NCBI RefSeq assembly: GCF_022749495.1
Contig: NZ_CP094241.1
Coordinates: 2,170,001-2,234,000, forward strand
Reading direction: 5' to 3'
Length of the DNA stretch: 64,000 bases
Source: Neisseria macacae ATCC 33926
Lineage (GTDB): Bacteria; Pseudomonadota; Gammaproteobacteria; Burkholderiales; Neisseriaceae
Positions 8,425 to 17,167 of this stretch are shown piece after piece. Both the position numbers and the translations under genes were made by a program. The first letter of the stretch is position 1. Each line of letters begins with the position of its first letter. The notes below the pieces were generated by a model. It ran no database searches. It was not told the origin of the DNA and saw only the letters and a program-made list of their open reading frames with translations.

Positions 8425-8786
8425 CGGCCTGATGGAAATTTAGGAGGCGTGTGGTTTGATCCTGAATTCCACACCCCCGCAGGATATCAGGCTGATGTAA
8501 CTGTATGCCGAAGTCAGGCTGAAATGTTCACGCTATCCGTATAAACAAGAGGTCGTCTGAACCGGCTTTCAGACGACCCCTCTCAATTTTTGGCACAAAA
8601 TATCTTTTTTTACACATTTTAATTTAAATCATTTCTCAAATCATAGCCATTTAAAAAATTCACGCCAAAAGCTTATCGTTCTACGCACCATCCATGCGTT
8701 ATTTTCCACCGCGTCCGCCATCCAGTATTATCCCCGACTACGCTTTGTTACAATTCAGCCAATTTTATTTCTCAACATATCCCGCT
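8425..8786. other. Intergenic region, no gene seen
   Basis: After the RTX gene there is an uptake-sequence hairpin (8548-8583), followed by about 200 bases of AT-rich sequence leading to the sodium symporter gene. I see no coding frame, RNA gene or repeat here beyond the hairpin. Confidence 0.6.
8548..8583 (+). terminator. Uptake-sequence hairpin after the RTX gene
   Basis: AGAGGTCGTCTGAA pairs with TTCAGACGACCCCTCT across a short loop. Confidence 0.7.
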
Positions 8787-10124
8787 ATGAGTCATTCATC
8801 CTCTTGGTCTTCCAAAATCGGTTTCGTCCTTGCCGCGGCAGGCTCTGCCATCGGTTTGGGCGCGATTTGGAAATTCCCTTATACCGCCGGTACGAACGGC
8901 GGGGCAATCTTTGTCCTTCTGTTTGTCATCTTCACGATTATCGTGGCGTTGCCGGTACAGCTTGCCGAGTTTTATATCGGACGCACAGGCGGTAAAAACG
9001 CCATCGATTCGTTCAAAACCCTGCGTCCCGGTTCACTTTGGCCTTGGGTCGGCAGGATCGGTGTGGCGGCGTGCTTCATTTTATTGTCGTTTTACAGCGT
9101 AGTCGGCGGCTGGGTTTTGAATTATGTCGTACACAGCTTCACCGGCGAAATTGCCCCGAACGTTGATTTTGGCGCCCTATTCGAAAAAACAATTTCCAAC
9201 CCGACAAGTTCGATTCTTTATCAGGGGCTGTTCATGCTGATTACCATTTGGGTGGTCAAAGGCGGAATCTCTGACGGCATTGAAAAAGCAAACCGCTATC
9301 TGATGCCTGCATTGTTTATTTTGTTTATCGTTTTGGCAATCCGCTCGCTGACCTTGCCCGGCGCGATGGAAGGCGTCAGTTTTTTATTGAAACCGGATTG
9401 GTCGAAAATCAAATCGGAAACGATGCTGACCGCGCTGGGTCAGGCTTTCTTTGCGTTGAGTATCGGCGTATCGGCAATGATCACCTACGCCTCGTATTTG
9501 GGTAAAGATCAGGATATGTTCCGCTCGGGCAATATCATTATGTGGATGAACCTGCTGGTATCGCTGCTGGCAGGCCTGGTCATCTTTCCGGCGGTATTTG
9601 CATTGGGTGCCACGCCCAGCCAAGGTCCCGGTTTGATTTTCGTGGTCTTGCCTGCCGTATTCATGAAAATTCCGTCCGGCAACTATCTGTTTGCCGTGTT
9701 CATGATGTTGGTTGTCTTTGCCACGCTGACTTCAGCGTTTTCCATGCTGGAAACCGTCATTGCGGCAACCATCCGCCAAGATGAACGCAAACGCAGCCGG
9801 CACACTTGGGTTATCGGCATTGCCATCTTTATTGTCGGCATCCCTTCTGCCCTATCATTCGGCGTATGGAGCGATGTGCTTATTTTCAATAAATCTATTT
9901 TTGATTTATGGGACTACATTATTACTGCCATCATTATGCCGCTATGCGCATTAAGCATCTCCATCTTTACCGGCTGGATTCAAGACAGGCAATCCGTTTT
10001 AACCAATGCCGGCATGGGCAGTACCGTACCGAAAACGCTTCTATATCTGTGGCTGGGCGCGTTGCGCTACATCGCTCCGATTGCCATTATCGTGGTCTTC
10101 ATCAATTCTCTCCAAATCATTTGA
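8787..10124 (+). CDS. Sodium-dependent transporter, NSS (SNF) family
   Basis: This 445-residue inner-membrane symporter of the neurotransmitter:sodium symporter family couples sodium entry to uptake of an amino acid or related compound. The signature WSSKIGFVLAAAGSAIGLGAIWKFPYTAGTNGGAIF forms the broken first helix and its sodium and substrate sites. About 11-12 hydrophobic helices follow, with the usual FFALSIGVSAMITYASY helix-6/7 region. I start it at ATG 8787, seven residues before WSSK, as in relatives; an ATG 31 codons upstream would add an unusual N-terminus. There is no clear Shine-Dalgarno sequence. The substrate is unknown. Confidence 0.9.
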   Translation: MSHSSSWSSKIGFVLAAAGSAIGLGAIWKFPYTAGTNGGAIFVLLFVIFTIIVALPVQLAEFYIGRTGGKNAIDSFKTLRPGSLWPWVGRIGVAACFILLSFYSVVGGWVLNYVVHSFTGEIAPNVDFGALFEKTISNPTSSILYQGLFMLITIWVVKGGISDGIEKANRYLMPALFILFIVLAIRSLTLPGAMEGVSFLLKPDWSKIKSETMLTALGQAFFALSIGVSAMITYASYLGKDQDMFRSGNIIMWMNLLVSLLAGLVIFPAVFALGATPSQGPGLIFVVLPAVFMKIPSGNYLFAVFMMLVVFATLTSAFSMLETVIAATIRQDERKRSRHTWVIGIAIFIVGIPSALSFGVWSDVLIFNKSIFDLWDYIITAIIMPLCALSISIFTGWIQDRQSVLTNAGMGSTVPKTLLYLWLGALRYIAPIAIIVVFINSLQII

Positions 10125-10146
10125 TTTGCCACTATTTTTGGCAAAT

Positions 10147-10178
10147 AAAAAAGGACGGAATGCAAACCGTCCTTTTTT
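10147..10178. terminator. Bidirectional intrinsic terminator
   Basis: AAAAAAGGACGG and CCGTCCTTTTTT form a 12-bp stem with an 8-base loop. It has A and T tracts on both sides and lies between the convergent transporter gene and DUF1289 gene. Confidence 0.9.
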
Positions 10179-10191
10179 ATGACTCATTACC

Positions 10192-10455
10192 TTATCCCTC
10201 ATCCTCAAACAAAAACCCGCTCTGCGCCTCCACACCGACTTCGGGCGCTGCCATGGCATCGAGCTGGCGGTTGCGGATTTTGGTTTTCCTCATACTGAGA
10301 AGACGCATGACCTGATGCTTTTGATCATCGGTCATTTTTTGCCAATACAGCCTTTCTTCGCGGCTGCGCAGGCAGCCTTTGCAATAGCCTTTGGCATTGG
10401 CTTCACAGACGCCGATACAGGGGCTGGGGATGGGGAAAAAATCAGGTTGTTCCAT
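10192..10455 (-). CDS. DUF1289 family small cysteine-motif protein
   Basis: This 87-residue protein matches the DUF1289 pattern: SPCIGVCEANAKGYCKGCLRSREER near residues 11-35. Its four cysteines could bind a metal or an Fe-S cluster. The following WQKMTDDQKHQVM is the conserved tryptophan-containing helix. The function of the family is not established. It is a single gene convergent with the sodium symporter, and the ribosome site is weak. Confidence 0.85.
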   Translation of the reverse strand: MEQPDFFPIPSPCIGVCEANAKGYCKGCLRSREERLYWQKMTDDQKHQVMRLLSMRKTKIRNRQLDAMAAPEVGVEAQSGFLFEDEG

Positions 10456-10666
10456 ATTTTAAAAACGTTTGTGAAAAGAGGTCGACGCGAACCAAAAATC
10501 CGACTGCGTCCGTTTCCGTTCAAACACGACAAGTACATCTCGTAGGGTTTATATAAGACGTAAGACAATAAACGACAGAACGCGTAAGAATTTTACTATA
10601 GCCCGTTTTAAGAACAAATCAATTTGATTTTCAGACGACCTATGCCCTACCCCAACCGTCTGGATT

Positions 10667-10999
10667 TTATGACTCAAGCAGTTTACGCAAAGACTGATTG
10701 TTGTATTTGATATCGGCAATCATTCGGTCGTATTGGTGCATTCTACGGAGCGATCGGGTTATCAGATAGACCGAGAAAAAAATCAAACTGATGTTCATCA
10801 AACTGACCAACACAAGCAAAGGCCAAACATCCACAGCCTCGTACCATTTCGATGTCGCAATCAAGGCACTGAAAATAGACAACGGCAGCGCAAAAACAGC
10901 AATACCCGTGCGCATGACAGCAAGTGCCGTGCGCTTTTCAGCAAGGAGAAGCTGCACTTGATTGATGCTGAGGATATCGTTTTGCTGTTCGGTAATCAT
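10667..10999 (-). CDS. Small membrane protein, DUF202-like
   Basis: I start this at the ATG at 10999 (110 residues), because homology-like sequence begins with MITEQQNDILSINQVQLLLAEKRTALAVMRTGIAVFALP. That pattern recalls DUF202 proteins (LAxERTxLAWxRT). Two hydrophobic helices follow (about 27-48 and 58-80), then a basic amphipathic tail. An in-frame ATG at 11089 would add 30 residues that look random. The family is poorly characterised and no function can be given. No strong ribosome site is visible for either start. Confidence 0.7.
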   Translation of the reverse strand: MITEQQNDILSINQVQLLLAEKRTALAVMRTGIAVFALPLSIFSALIATSKWYEAVDVWPLLVLVSLMNISLIFFSVYLITRSLRRMHQYDRMIADIKYNNQSLRKLLES

Positions 11000-11086
11000 A
11001 TGGGCGTATCTGGAACAAATTGACTTTGAATTACGGCAAACCGGCAAATATGGTTTGATGTTACCCGAAAGTCTTGAAAATAAAAA

Positions 11087-11120
11087 CAAAGGTCGTCTGA
11101 AAATTTTCAGACGACCTTTG
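11087..11120 (-). terminator. Uptake-sequence hairpin after hemN
   Basis: CAAAGGTCGTCTGAAAA pairs perfectly with TTTTCAGACGACCTTTG, a 17-bp stem without a loop, 11 bases past the hemN stop. Confidence 0.8.
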
Positions 11121-11130
11121 CTATTCCTCT

Positions 11131-12552
11131 TTACACCGTTTGCGAATATTGGGCTTTGGTTTCCCTATGGCGCAGGTGGTAGTCGAACACCATGGCGATA
11201 TTGCGTATCAGGAAGCGGCCTTTGGGGGTAACGGTCATCCCGTGCGGTTTCAGGCGGACGAGTCCGAGGGAGGCGAGTTGTTCCAAGTCGGCAAGTTCGT
11301 CTTTGAAATAGCGGTCGAACGGAATACCGAATACGCTTTCGTAGATTCGGTAATCCAAGGCGAAGCGGCACATCAAATCTTGGATGATATTGCGGCGCAA
11401 AAGGTCGTCCTGATTGAGCTGGTAGCCACGCATGATGGGCAGGTGTCCTGCATCAAGCGCGGCATAGTAGGCGTCGATGTCGCGTTCGTTTTGGGAGTAG
11501 GTGCTGCCGATTTTGCCGATGGAAGATACACCGATGGCGACCAAATCGCAGTCCGCGTAGGTCGAGTAGCCTTGGAAGTTGCGCTGGAGGAAGCCTTCTT
11601 TGAGGGCGATGGAAAGTTCGTCATCGGGTTTGGCGAAATGGTCCATACCGATGAAGACGTAGCCGCGTTCGGTCAGGGTTTGAACGCAGTATTGCAGCAT
11701 ATCGAGTTTTTCTTCGCTGCCGGGAACGGCTTCGGTATCGATGCGGCGTTGCGGCTTGAAGATATGCGGCAGATGGGCGTAGTGATAAAGGGCAAGGCGG
11801 TCGGGATCGAGCGACAAGACAGTGTCGATGGTGGTTTTGATGCTTTCGGCGGTTTGATGCGGCAGGCCGTAAATCAAATCGACGCTGACGGATTTAAATC
11901 CAGCTTCGCGGGCGGCATCGATGACTTCTTTGGTTTCGTCGTAGCTTTGGATGCGGTTGACCGCTGCCTGCACTTTGGGATCAAAGTCCTGAATGCCGAC
12001 GCTCATGCGGTTGAAACCGAGCTTGCCGAGCATGAGGACGGTTTCGCGGCTGACTTTGCGCGGGTCGATTTCGATGGAGTATTCGCCGCCGGGGATAAGT
12101 TGGAAATGTTTGCGTATCATGCGGAATACGCGTTCGATTTGGTCGTCGCTCAAGAAAGTCGGTGTACCGCCGCCGAAGTGCAGTTGGGCGAGCTGATGCC
12201 GTCCGCCCAGATGCGGGGCGAGCAGCTCCATTTCTTTTTCAAGGTATTCGATGTAGGCATCGGCGCGGCTTTTGTCTTTGGTGATGATTTTATTGCAGCC
12301 GCAGTAGTAACAGATGGTGTTGCAGAAGGGGATGTGGATATAAAGCGAAAGGGGCTTGTTCAAAGCCCCCATACCGCGCTGATTCAAGGCATTGATATAT
12401 TCGGCTTCGCGAAATCCGTCATGAAAACGGTCGGCTGTCGGGTAGGAAGTGTAGCGCGGACCGCTGGAAGGAAGGCTGGCGATGAGTTCGCGATCGAACT
12501 CAGGCTTGTCATTGTTTCTATTGTGATTATTTTGTATCGGTATTACTTTCAT
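11131..12552 (-). CDS. hemN: Oxygen-independent coproporphyrinogen III oxidase (HemN)
   Basis: The 473-residue radical-SAM enzyme converts coproporphyrinogen III to protoporphyrinogen IX without oxygen in heme synthesis. Cys77, Cys81 and Cys84 (HIPFCNTICYYCGC) bind the 4Fe-4S cluster, and Cys86 follows as in E. coli HemN. GPRYTSYPTADRF at 31-43 and HFGGGTPTFL are family signatures. Length matches the approximately 457-residue E. coli enzyme. It diverges from fnr, and an FNR box lies 80 bases upstream, which fits use under low oxygen. Confidence 0.97.
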   Translation of the reverse strand: MKVIPIQNNHNRNNDKPEFDRELIASLPSSGPRYTSYPTADRFHDGFREAEYINALNQRGMGALNKPLSLYIHIPFCNTICYYCGCNKIITKDKSRADAYIEYLEKEMELLAPHLGGRHQLAQLHFGGGTPTFLSDDQIERVFRMIRKHFQLIPGGEYSIEIDPRKVSRETVLMLGKLGFNRMSVGIQDFDPKVQAAVNRIQSYDETKEVIDAAREAGFKSVSVDLIYGLPHQTAESIKTTIDTVLSLDPDRLALYHYAHLPHIFKPQRRIDTEAVPGSEEKLDMLQYCVQTLTERGYVFIGMDHFAKPDDELSIALKEGFLQRNFQGYSTYADCDLVAIGVSSIGKIGSTYSQNERDIDAYYAALDAGHLPIMRGYQLNQDDLLRRNIIQDLMCRFALDYRIYESVFGIPFDRYFKDELADLEQLASLGLVRLKPHGMTVTPKGRFLIRNIAMVFDYHLRHRETKAQYSQTV

Positions 12553-12631
12553 GGCGTGTGCGTGATTAGAGTAATGATGTTAGGCAATTTTCGGATAGTT
12601 TGGTAGAATGCCACAGTATGATAAACCTGTC

Positions 12632-12645
12632 TTGATATGTGTCAA
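12632..12645. promoter_or_regulatory. Predicted FNR box between hemN and fnr
   Basis: TTGATATGTGTCAA matches the FNR consensus TTGATNNNNATCAA at 9 of 10 defined positions. It lies 80 bases before hemN and 51 before fnr, so FNR could act on either or both promoters, including its own. Confidence 0.7.
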
Positions 12646-12695
12646 TAACTTACGTAATCATGACAGGATAAAAACCTTAATTTTAAGGGTGTTTT

Positions 12696-13430
12696 ATGAC
12701 CACACACAATGCTATGCATCAGATGAAAACCCTGTGTTCTTCCTGTTCGCTGCGTGAACTCTGCCTGCCTGTCGGGCTTTTGCCCAATGAGTTTGCACAA
12801 TTGGACGCGGTCATCCGACAGAGCCGCCGCTTGAAGAAGGGTGAATGTCTGTTCCGCACCGGTGAGCCTTTCGCGTCGCTGTTTGCCATCCGTGCCGGTT
12901 TTTTCAAAACCACGGTTGCCAGTCAGGACGGTCGCGATCAGGTTACCGGCTTTTTTATGTCCGGCGAACTCATCGGCATGGACGGCATTTGCTCCCATGT
13001 CCACAGCTGCGACGCGGTGGCTTTGGAAGACAGCGAAGTGTGTGAGCTGCCCTTTACCCACATCGAAGAACTGGGACACAACATCCCCAGCCTGAGAAGC
13101 CATTTTTTCAGATTAATGAGCCGCGAAATCGTGCGCGACCAAGGCGTGATGCTGCTTTTGGGCAATATGCGCGCCGAAGAGCGTCTGGCGGCGTTTTTGC
13201 TCAATCTGTCCCAACGCCTTTACTCGCGCGGATTTGCCGCCAACGATTTCATCCTGCGGATGTCGCGCGAAGAAATCGGCAGCTATTTGGGGCTGAAACT
13301 TGAAACCGTCAGCCGCACGCTGTCCAAGTTCCACCACGAAGGCTTGATTTCGGTCGAACACAAGCACATCAAAATCCTCGACTCGCAAGCCCTCAAAAAA
13401 ATGGTGTCCGGCTGTTCGCACGCCATCTGA
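12696..13430 (+). CDS. fnr: FNR-type oxygen-sensing transcriptional regulator
   Basis: This 244-residue CRP/FNR protein has the four cluster cysteines of an oxygen-sensing FNR: Cys14, Cys17 and Cys23 in the N-terminal extension (CSSCSLRELC), and Cys116 in EVCELPF. The effector domain spans about 30-150. The C-terminal winged helix-turn-helix contains MSREEIGSYLGLKLETVSRTLSKF near 190-215, with the E..SR recognition residues for TTGAT. It activates anaerobic genes such as denitrification genes and represses others. AAGGGTG precedes the ATG. An FNR box lies 51 bases upstream, suggesting autoregulation. Confidence 0.96.
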   Translation: MTTHNAMHQMKTLCSSCSLRELCLPVGLLPNEFAQLDAVIRQSRRLKKGECLFRTGEPFASLFAIRAGFFKTTVASQDGRDQVTGFFMSGELIGMDGICSHVHSCDAVALEDSEVCELPFTHIEELGHNIPSLRSHFFRLMSREIVRDQGVMLLLGNMRAEERLAAFLLNLSQRLYSRGFAANDFILRMSREEIGSYLGLKLETVSRTLSKFHHEGLISVEHKHIKILDSQALKKMVSGCSHAI

Positions 13431-13461
13431 TGGATACCGAGACTATTTTCAAACAGAATCC

Positions 13462-13492
13462 AAGGTCGTCTGAAAAATTTTCAGACGACCTT
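13462..13492 (+). terminator. Uptake-sequence hairpin after fnr
   Basis: AAGGTCGTCTGAAAA pairs with TTTTCAGACGACCTT through a one-base centre. Confidence 0.75.
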
Positions 13493-13509
13493 CTTCATAA
13501 AAACCAATT

Positions 13510-14583
13510 ATGAAACACAAGAAAAAACTCATTGCCTTGACCGCTGTCTGCGCCCTGCTCGCCTACTGGCTCTATCCCGACCAACATCCCGTTTACCCCG
13601 CAAGCGACCATTACGACCCGAAAACGCAAACCTTCTTCAACCCCGAACCTCAGCAGAAACCGACCGGCCTGACCGGCGCATTTTGGAAGATCCTGACCGA
13701 CCCGCAGGCAACGCACCCGCCCAAACCTCTGCCTACCGTCAAACCTGATTGGCAAACCTTCCTCGCCGCACCCGAAAGGAAAAGCCGCTTCGTCTGGTTC
13801 GGGCATTCTACCCTATTGATGCGGATCGGCGGGCAAACCATCATTACCGACCCCGTTTTCGGCAATTCCGTCTCCCCCATCCCCATCACCATGAAACGCT
13901 TCCAGCCTGCCCCCGCAGAAATCGACGAACTGCCGCCCGTCGATGTCATCCTGATTTCACACAGCCACTACGACCACCTCGAAAAAGACAGCGTGCAGGC
14001 ACTCAATTCAAAAGGCAACAGCCATTTCATCGTCTCACTCGGCATGGGCGTACTGCTGAAAAAATGGGGCGTGCCGCAAGAGCGCATTACCGAACTCGAT
14101 TGGTGGCAAAGTACCGAACGCAACGGCATCCGCTACACCGCACTACCTGCCCGCCACGATTCATCCCGAACCCTGACCGACCACAACCAAGCCCTGTGGT
14201 CCAGCTTTGCCATCGAACACGGCAGCGAAAAATTCTATTTTCACGGCGACTCGGCACAAGGCAGCCATTTCGACAAAATCGCCGAAAAATTCAACGGGTT
14301 CGATATCGCGTTCATCGAAAACGGGCAATACAGCGAACATTGGCCCAACAATCACCTCTTCCCCGAGCAAACCGCCCGCTATGCCGCACAGCTTGCTCCC
14401 AAACGCTTCATGCCCATCCACTGGGGCGCCTACGCCATGGCACTGCACGCTTGGAACGAACCCCTGCTGCAAAGCCTCCCGCTGGCACGCAGCTTGGGCG
14501 TAAGTCCGCTGACCCCTCTAATGGGGCAAGTCTTCGATGCCGATACCGCCACGCAAGACTGGTTTGCCGAACCTTTACAATAA
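13510..14583 (+). CDS. Metallo-beta-lactamase-fold hydrolase, NAPE-PLD/RomA-like
   Basis: The 357-residue protein begins with a basic N-terminus and one hydrophobic helix (KKLIALTAVCALLAYWLYP), a signal anchor or signal peptide. The hydrolase domain contains GHSTLLMRIGGQTIITDPVF and the zinc motif ISHSHYDHLEKD. Further metal ligands are likely in PARHDSSR, FHGDSA and PIHWGAY. This pattern matches the NAPE-PLD/RomA group, which includes phospholipases and proteins of unknown substrate. It is probably located in the periplasm or inner membrane. It is a single gene between fnr and a Correia element. Confidence 0.87.
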   Translation: MKHKKKLIALTAVCALLAYWLYPDQHPVYPASDHYDPKTQTFFNPEPQQKPTGLTGAFWKILTDPQATHPPKPLPTVKPDWQTFLAAPERKSRFVWFGHSTLLMRIGGQTIITDPVFGNSVSPIPITMKRFQPAPAEIDELPPVDVILISHSHYDHLEKDSVQALNSKGNSHFIVSLGMGVLLKKWGVPQERITELDWWQSTERNGIRYTALPARHDSSRTLTDHNQALWSSFAIEHGSEKFYFHGDSAQGSHFDKIAEKFNGFDIAFIENGQYSEHWPNNHLFPEQTARYAAQLAPKRFMPIHWGAYAMALHAWNEPLLQSLPLARSLGVSPLTPLMGQVFDADTATQDWFAEPLQ

Positions 14584-14637
14584 AGCTGCCCAGGGGTCGT
14601 CTGAAAACAAATACAGCAAGTTCCATCAAGTCATAAA

Positions 14638-14799
14638 TATAGTGGATTAACTTTAAACCAGTACGGCGTTGCGTTGCCTCGCCTTAGCTCAAAGAGAACG
14701 ATTCTCTAAGGTGCTGAAGCACCAAGTGAATCGGTTCCGTACTATCTGTACTGTCTGCGGCTTCGTCGCCTTGTCCTGATTTAAATTTAATCCACTATA
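14638..14799. repeat. Correia repeat enclosed element, full-length, about 162 bp
   Basis: Ends TATAGTGGATTAACTTTAAA and TTTAAATTTAATCCACTATA enclose the conserved core in the reverse orientation to the copy at 159. It lies between two facing uptake sequences (14595-14605 and about 14818-14830), so it appears to have entered the loop of an uptake-sequence hairpin behind the hydrolase gene. Confidence 0.92.
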
Positions 14800-14973
14800 C
14801 CGACGAAGCGGAAGCTGTTTTCAGACGACCTTTTTTGAATTTACCTGTTGCAGCATTTCCAACACTCTTCCCCTTCTCCCATTTATCCGTTTTGCAATAT
14901 TCTGATAATAAAAAACTAATTTCCCCTCAGCCGAAAACCTTATTTTGCAACGCGCGGTTCGCGTATAAATCAC

Positions 14974-15002
14974 TTGACCGATTACATCGTATTACGTAAA
15001 GT
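14974..15002 (+). promoter_or_regulatory. Predicted lctP promoter (TTGACC-17-TAAAGT)
   Basis: The -35-like TTGACC (14974-14979) and -10-like TAAAGT (14997-15002) are 17 bases apart. The same hexamers and spacing occur upstream of lldP at 61377-61405. The shared form raises confidence that both are real. Confidence 0.6.
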
Positions 15003-15018
15003 ATGCGGCATTCTTTTG

Positions 15019-15035
15019 AATTGGTATTACCAATT
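15019..15035. promoter_or_regulatory. Predicted GntR/FadR-type operator upstream of lctP
   Basis: AATTGGTATTACCAATT is a perfect 7+3+7 palindrome of the PdhR/LldR class. It starts 16 bases after the predicted -10 box and ends 95 bases before the lctP ATG. A second imperfect half site (TTTGGTAATTAC) follows. The same palindrome, with a different centre, sits upstream of lldP. Confidence 0.72.
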
Positions 15036-15130
15036 TATTTGGTAATTACTCTCAGATTAAGGTTCGGTATCTCTCCCGCATCCGACATCATGATAAAAAT
15101 TGATAAACAACGCCGATTTAAGGATTCACC

Positions 15131-16723
15131 ATGGCACTATTCCTCAGCATTTTTCCCATCATCCTGCTGATTTGGCTGATGGTTAAGAAAAACAGTATGC
15201 CTTCCTACATCGCGCTGCCGATTACCGCCGCGCTGATTTACGCCATCAAGCTGTTTTATTTCAAAGACGACGCTATGCTGCTCAACGCAACCGCAGCGTC
15301 CGGCCTGGTTTCCACACTGACGCCGATTACCGTGATTTTCGGTGCGATCATGTTCAACCGTATGATGGAAACCACCGGCTGTATCGATATTATCCGCAAA
15401 TGGCTGGCGACCATCAGCCCGAATCCTGTGGCGCAACTGATGATTATCGGCTGGTCGTTCGCCTTTATGATTGAGGGTGCATCCGGCTTCGGTACGCCTG
15501 CTGCGATTGCCGCCCCGATTCTGATGAGCCTGGGTTTCAACCCGTTGAAAGTGGCGATTTTTACGCTGGTCATGAACTCGGTGCCGGTATCTTTCGGCGC
15601 GGTGGGTACGCCGACTTGGTTCGGTTTCGCACCATTAAACCTGAGTGCCGAAAACATCCTTGCCATCGGCAGACAAACCGGCGTGATGCACTTCTTCGCA
15701 GGTTTCGTCATCCCAGTCATCGGCTTGAGCTTCATCGTGCCTTGGTCTGAAATCCGTAAAAACTTGGGCTTCATCGGTATCGCCGTTTTCTCTTGTACCA
15801 TTCCTTATGTTGCATTGGCGATGGTCAATGAAGAATTCCCATCACTCGTTGCCGGCGCAATCGGCCTGATGGTATCCGTATTCGCCGCCAACCACGGCTG
15901 GGGTTTGAGCAAAGACCATCCGAAAGACCCGAATGCCGAAAAAGTACCTTTCGCCCAAGTCGCCAAAGCACTTGCCCCCCTGGGTATGCTGATCGGTATG
16001 CTGGTGGTTACCCGTATCAAACAGCTCGGCATCAAAGGCCTGCTAACCAGCAAAGAAGAATGGTTCAGCTTCCAACTGCCGTTTGATTTGAGCAAAATCA
16101 CCGTCAGCGACTCTTTGACCATTACCTTCGGCAATATTTTCGGACAAGGTGTCAATGCGTCTTACCAAACCCTCTACGTTCCCGCATGGATTCCGTTTGT
16201 CTTTACCGTTTGGATTTGTATCCTGCTTTATAAAACCAAATTCAAAGATGCATGGGCTTTCTACGCTGCAACGTTCAACCAAACCAAAAAACCGCTGCTT
16301 GCCTTGATGGGCGCGCTGATTATGGTTCAACTGATGATGGTTGGCGGCGACGACTCCATGGTGAAAATCATCGGTAAAGAGTTTGCCGCAATGGCAGGCG
16401 AACACTGGGTTTACTTCTCCCCTTACCTTGGCGCTATCGGTGCATTCTTCTCCGGTTCGAACACCGTATCCAACCTGACATTCGGCCCGATTCAGCAACA
16501 AATCGCCCTTGATACCGGCCTGTCCGTGACCCTCATTCTCGCCCTGCAATCCGTCGGCGGCGCAATGGGCAACATGGTCTGCATCAACAACATCATCGCC
16601 GTATGTACCGTACTGGACGTGAAAAACGCCGAAGGTGCGATTATCAAGAAAACCGTCATCCCCATGGCGATTTACGGTGTGATTGCTGTCGCCATAGCAA
16701 TTATTTTCTTCCCTCTAAGGTAA
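15131..16723 (+). CDS. lctP: L-lactate permease LctP
   Basis: The 530-residue inner-membrane protein of the LctP family imports lactate, a major carbon source for Neisseria on mucosa. Family marks include IEGASGFGTPAAIAAPILMSLGFNPLKVA near 116-145, VPVSFGAVGTPTW, and FSGSNTVSNLTFGPIQQ near the C-terminus. There are about 12-14 helices. AAGGA lies 7 bases before the ATG. A promoter and a GntR-type palindrome lie upstream, implying repression by the regulator encoded at 61702. Its terminator hairpin has been split by an IS3-family element 36 bases after the stop codon. Confidence 0.95.
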   Translation: MALFLSIFPIILLIWLMVKKNSMPSYIALPITAALIYAIKLFYFKDDAMLLNATAASGLVSTLTPITVIFGAIMFNRMMETTGCIDIIRKWLATISPNPVAQLMIIGWSFAFMIEGASGFGTPAAIAAPILMSLGFNPLKVAIFTLVMNSVPVSFGAVGTPTWFGFAPLNLSAENILAIGRQTGVMHFFAGFVIPVIGLSFIVPWSEIRKNLGFIGIAVFSCTIPYVALAMVNEEFPSLVAGAIGLMVSVFAANHGWGLSKDHPKDPNAEKVPFAQVAKALAPLGMLIGMLVVTRIKQLGIKGLLTSKEEWFSFQLPFDLSKITVSDSLTITFGNIFGQGVNASYQTLYVPAWIPFVFTVWICILLYKTKFKDAWAFYAATFNQTKKPLLALMGALIMVQLMMVGGDDSMVKIIGKEFAAMAGEHWVYFSPYLGAIGAFFSGSNTVSNLTFGPIQQQIALDTGLSVTLILALQSVGGAMGNMVCINNIIAVCTVLDVKNAEGAIIKKTVIPMAIYGVIAVAIAIIFFPLR

Positions 16724-16816
16724 GCACCTTGTAACGTAAAAGGTCGTCTGAAAAAATGTGAACTGCACCCCAAAAGTTGGACACATCCCCTCCAACTCAC
16801 AAGGTGCAGTTTTTTT

Positions 16817-17167
16817 ATGAGCAAATATACATTACACTTCAAATACCAAGCCGTACTCCACTACCTGCATATACGCAGCCAACAACGTACCGCAGACCAC
16901 TACGGCATTTCCCGAACCCACCTGAGACGATGGATACGCGCCTATCAAGAAGGCGGTATCGGCGCACTCGAACATCCCCAATCCAAAACCATGCCCCAAC
17001 ACCGCAAAAACCCCTTCATCGCAGATAAACCCGACCAAGAAAAAACACAGGCAGAGCTTATTGAAGAACTGTGCTATATGCGCGCAGAGGTCGCCTACCT
17101 AAAGGAGTTAAAAGCCCTCAGCCAAAAGCAGACCGCAAAGGACAAAGCCAAACCGTCCAAACACTGA
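16817..17167 (+). CDS. IS3-family transposase OrfA (DNA-binding)
   Basis: This 116-residue protein has an N-terminal helix-turn-helix (TADHYGISRTHLRRWIRAYQEGGIGAL) and a C-terminal leucine-zipper-like coil (AELIEELCYMRAEVAYLKELKAL). These are typical of OrfA of IS3-family elements, IS150-like group. It overlaps OrfB by about 97 bases, which fits programmed -1 frameshifting to give the OrfAB transposase. OrfA alone usually acts as an inhibitor or end-binding protein. Confidence 0.9.
   Translation: MSKYTLHFKYQAVLHYLHIRSQQRTADHYGISRTHLRRWIRAYQEGGIGALEHPQSKTMPQHRKNPFIADKPDQEKTQAELIEELCYMRAEVAYLKELKALSQKQTAKDKAKPSKH

Noticed and set aside
11140..12606. A 488-codon open frame on the plus strand opposite hemN
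   Set aside because: It is the antisense shadow of hemN, which has full catalytic motifs and a terminator. The plus-strand translation is low-complexity (G, D, F, V, A rich) with no domain.
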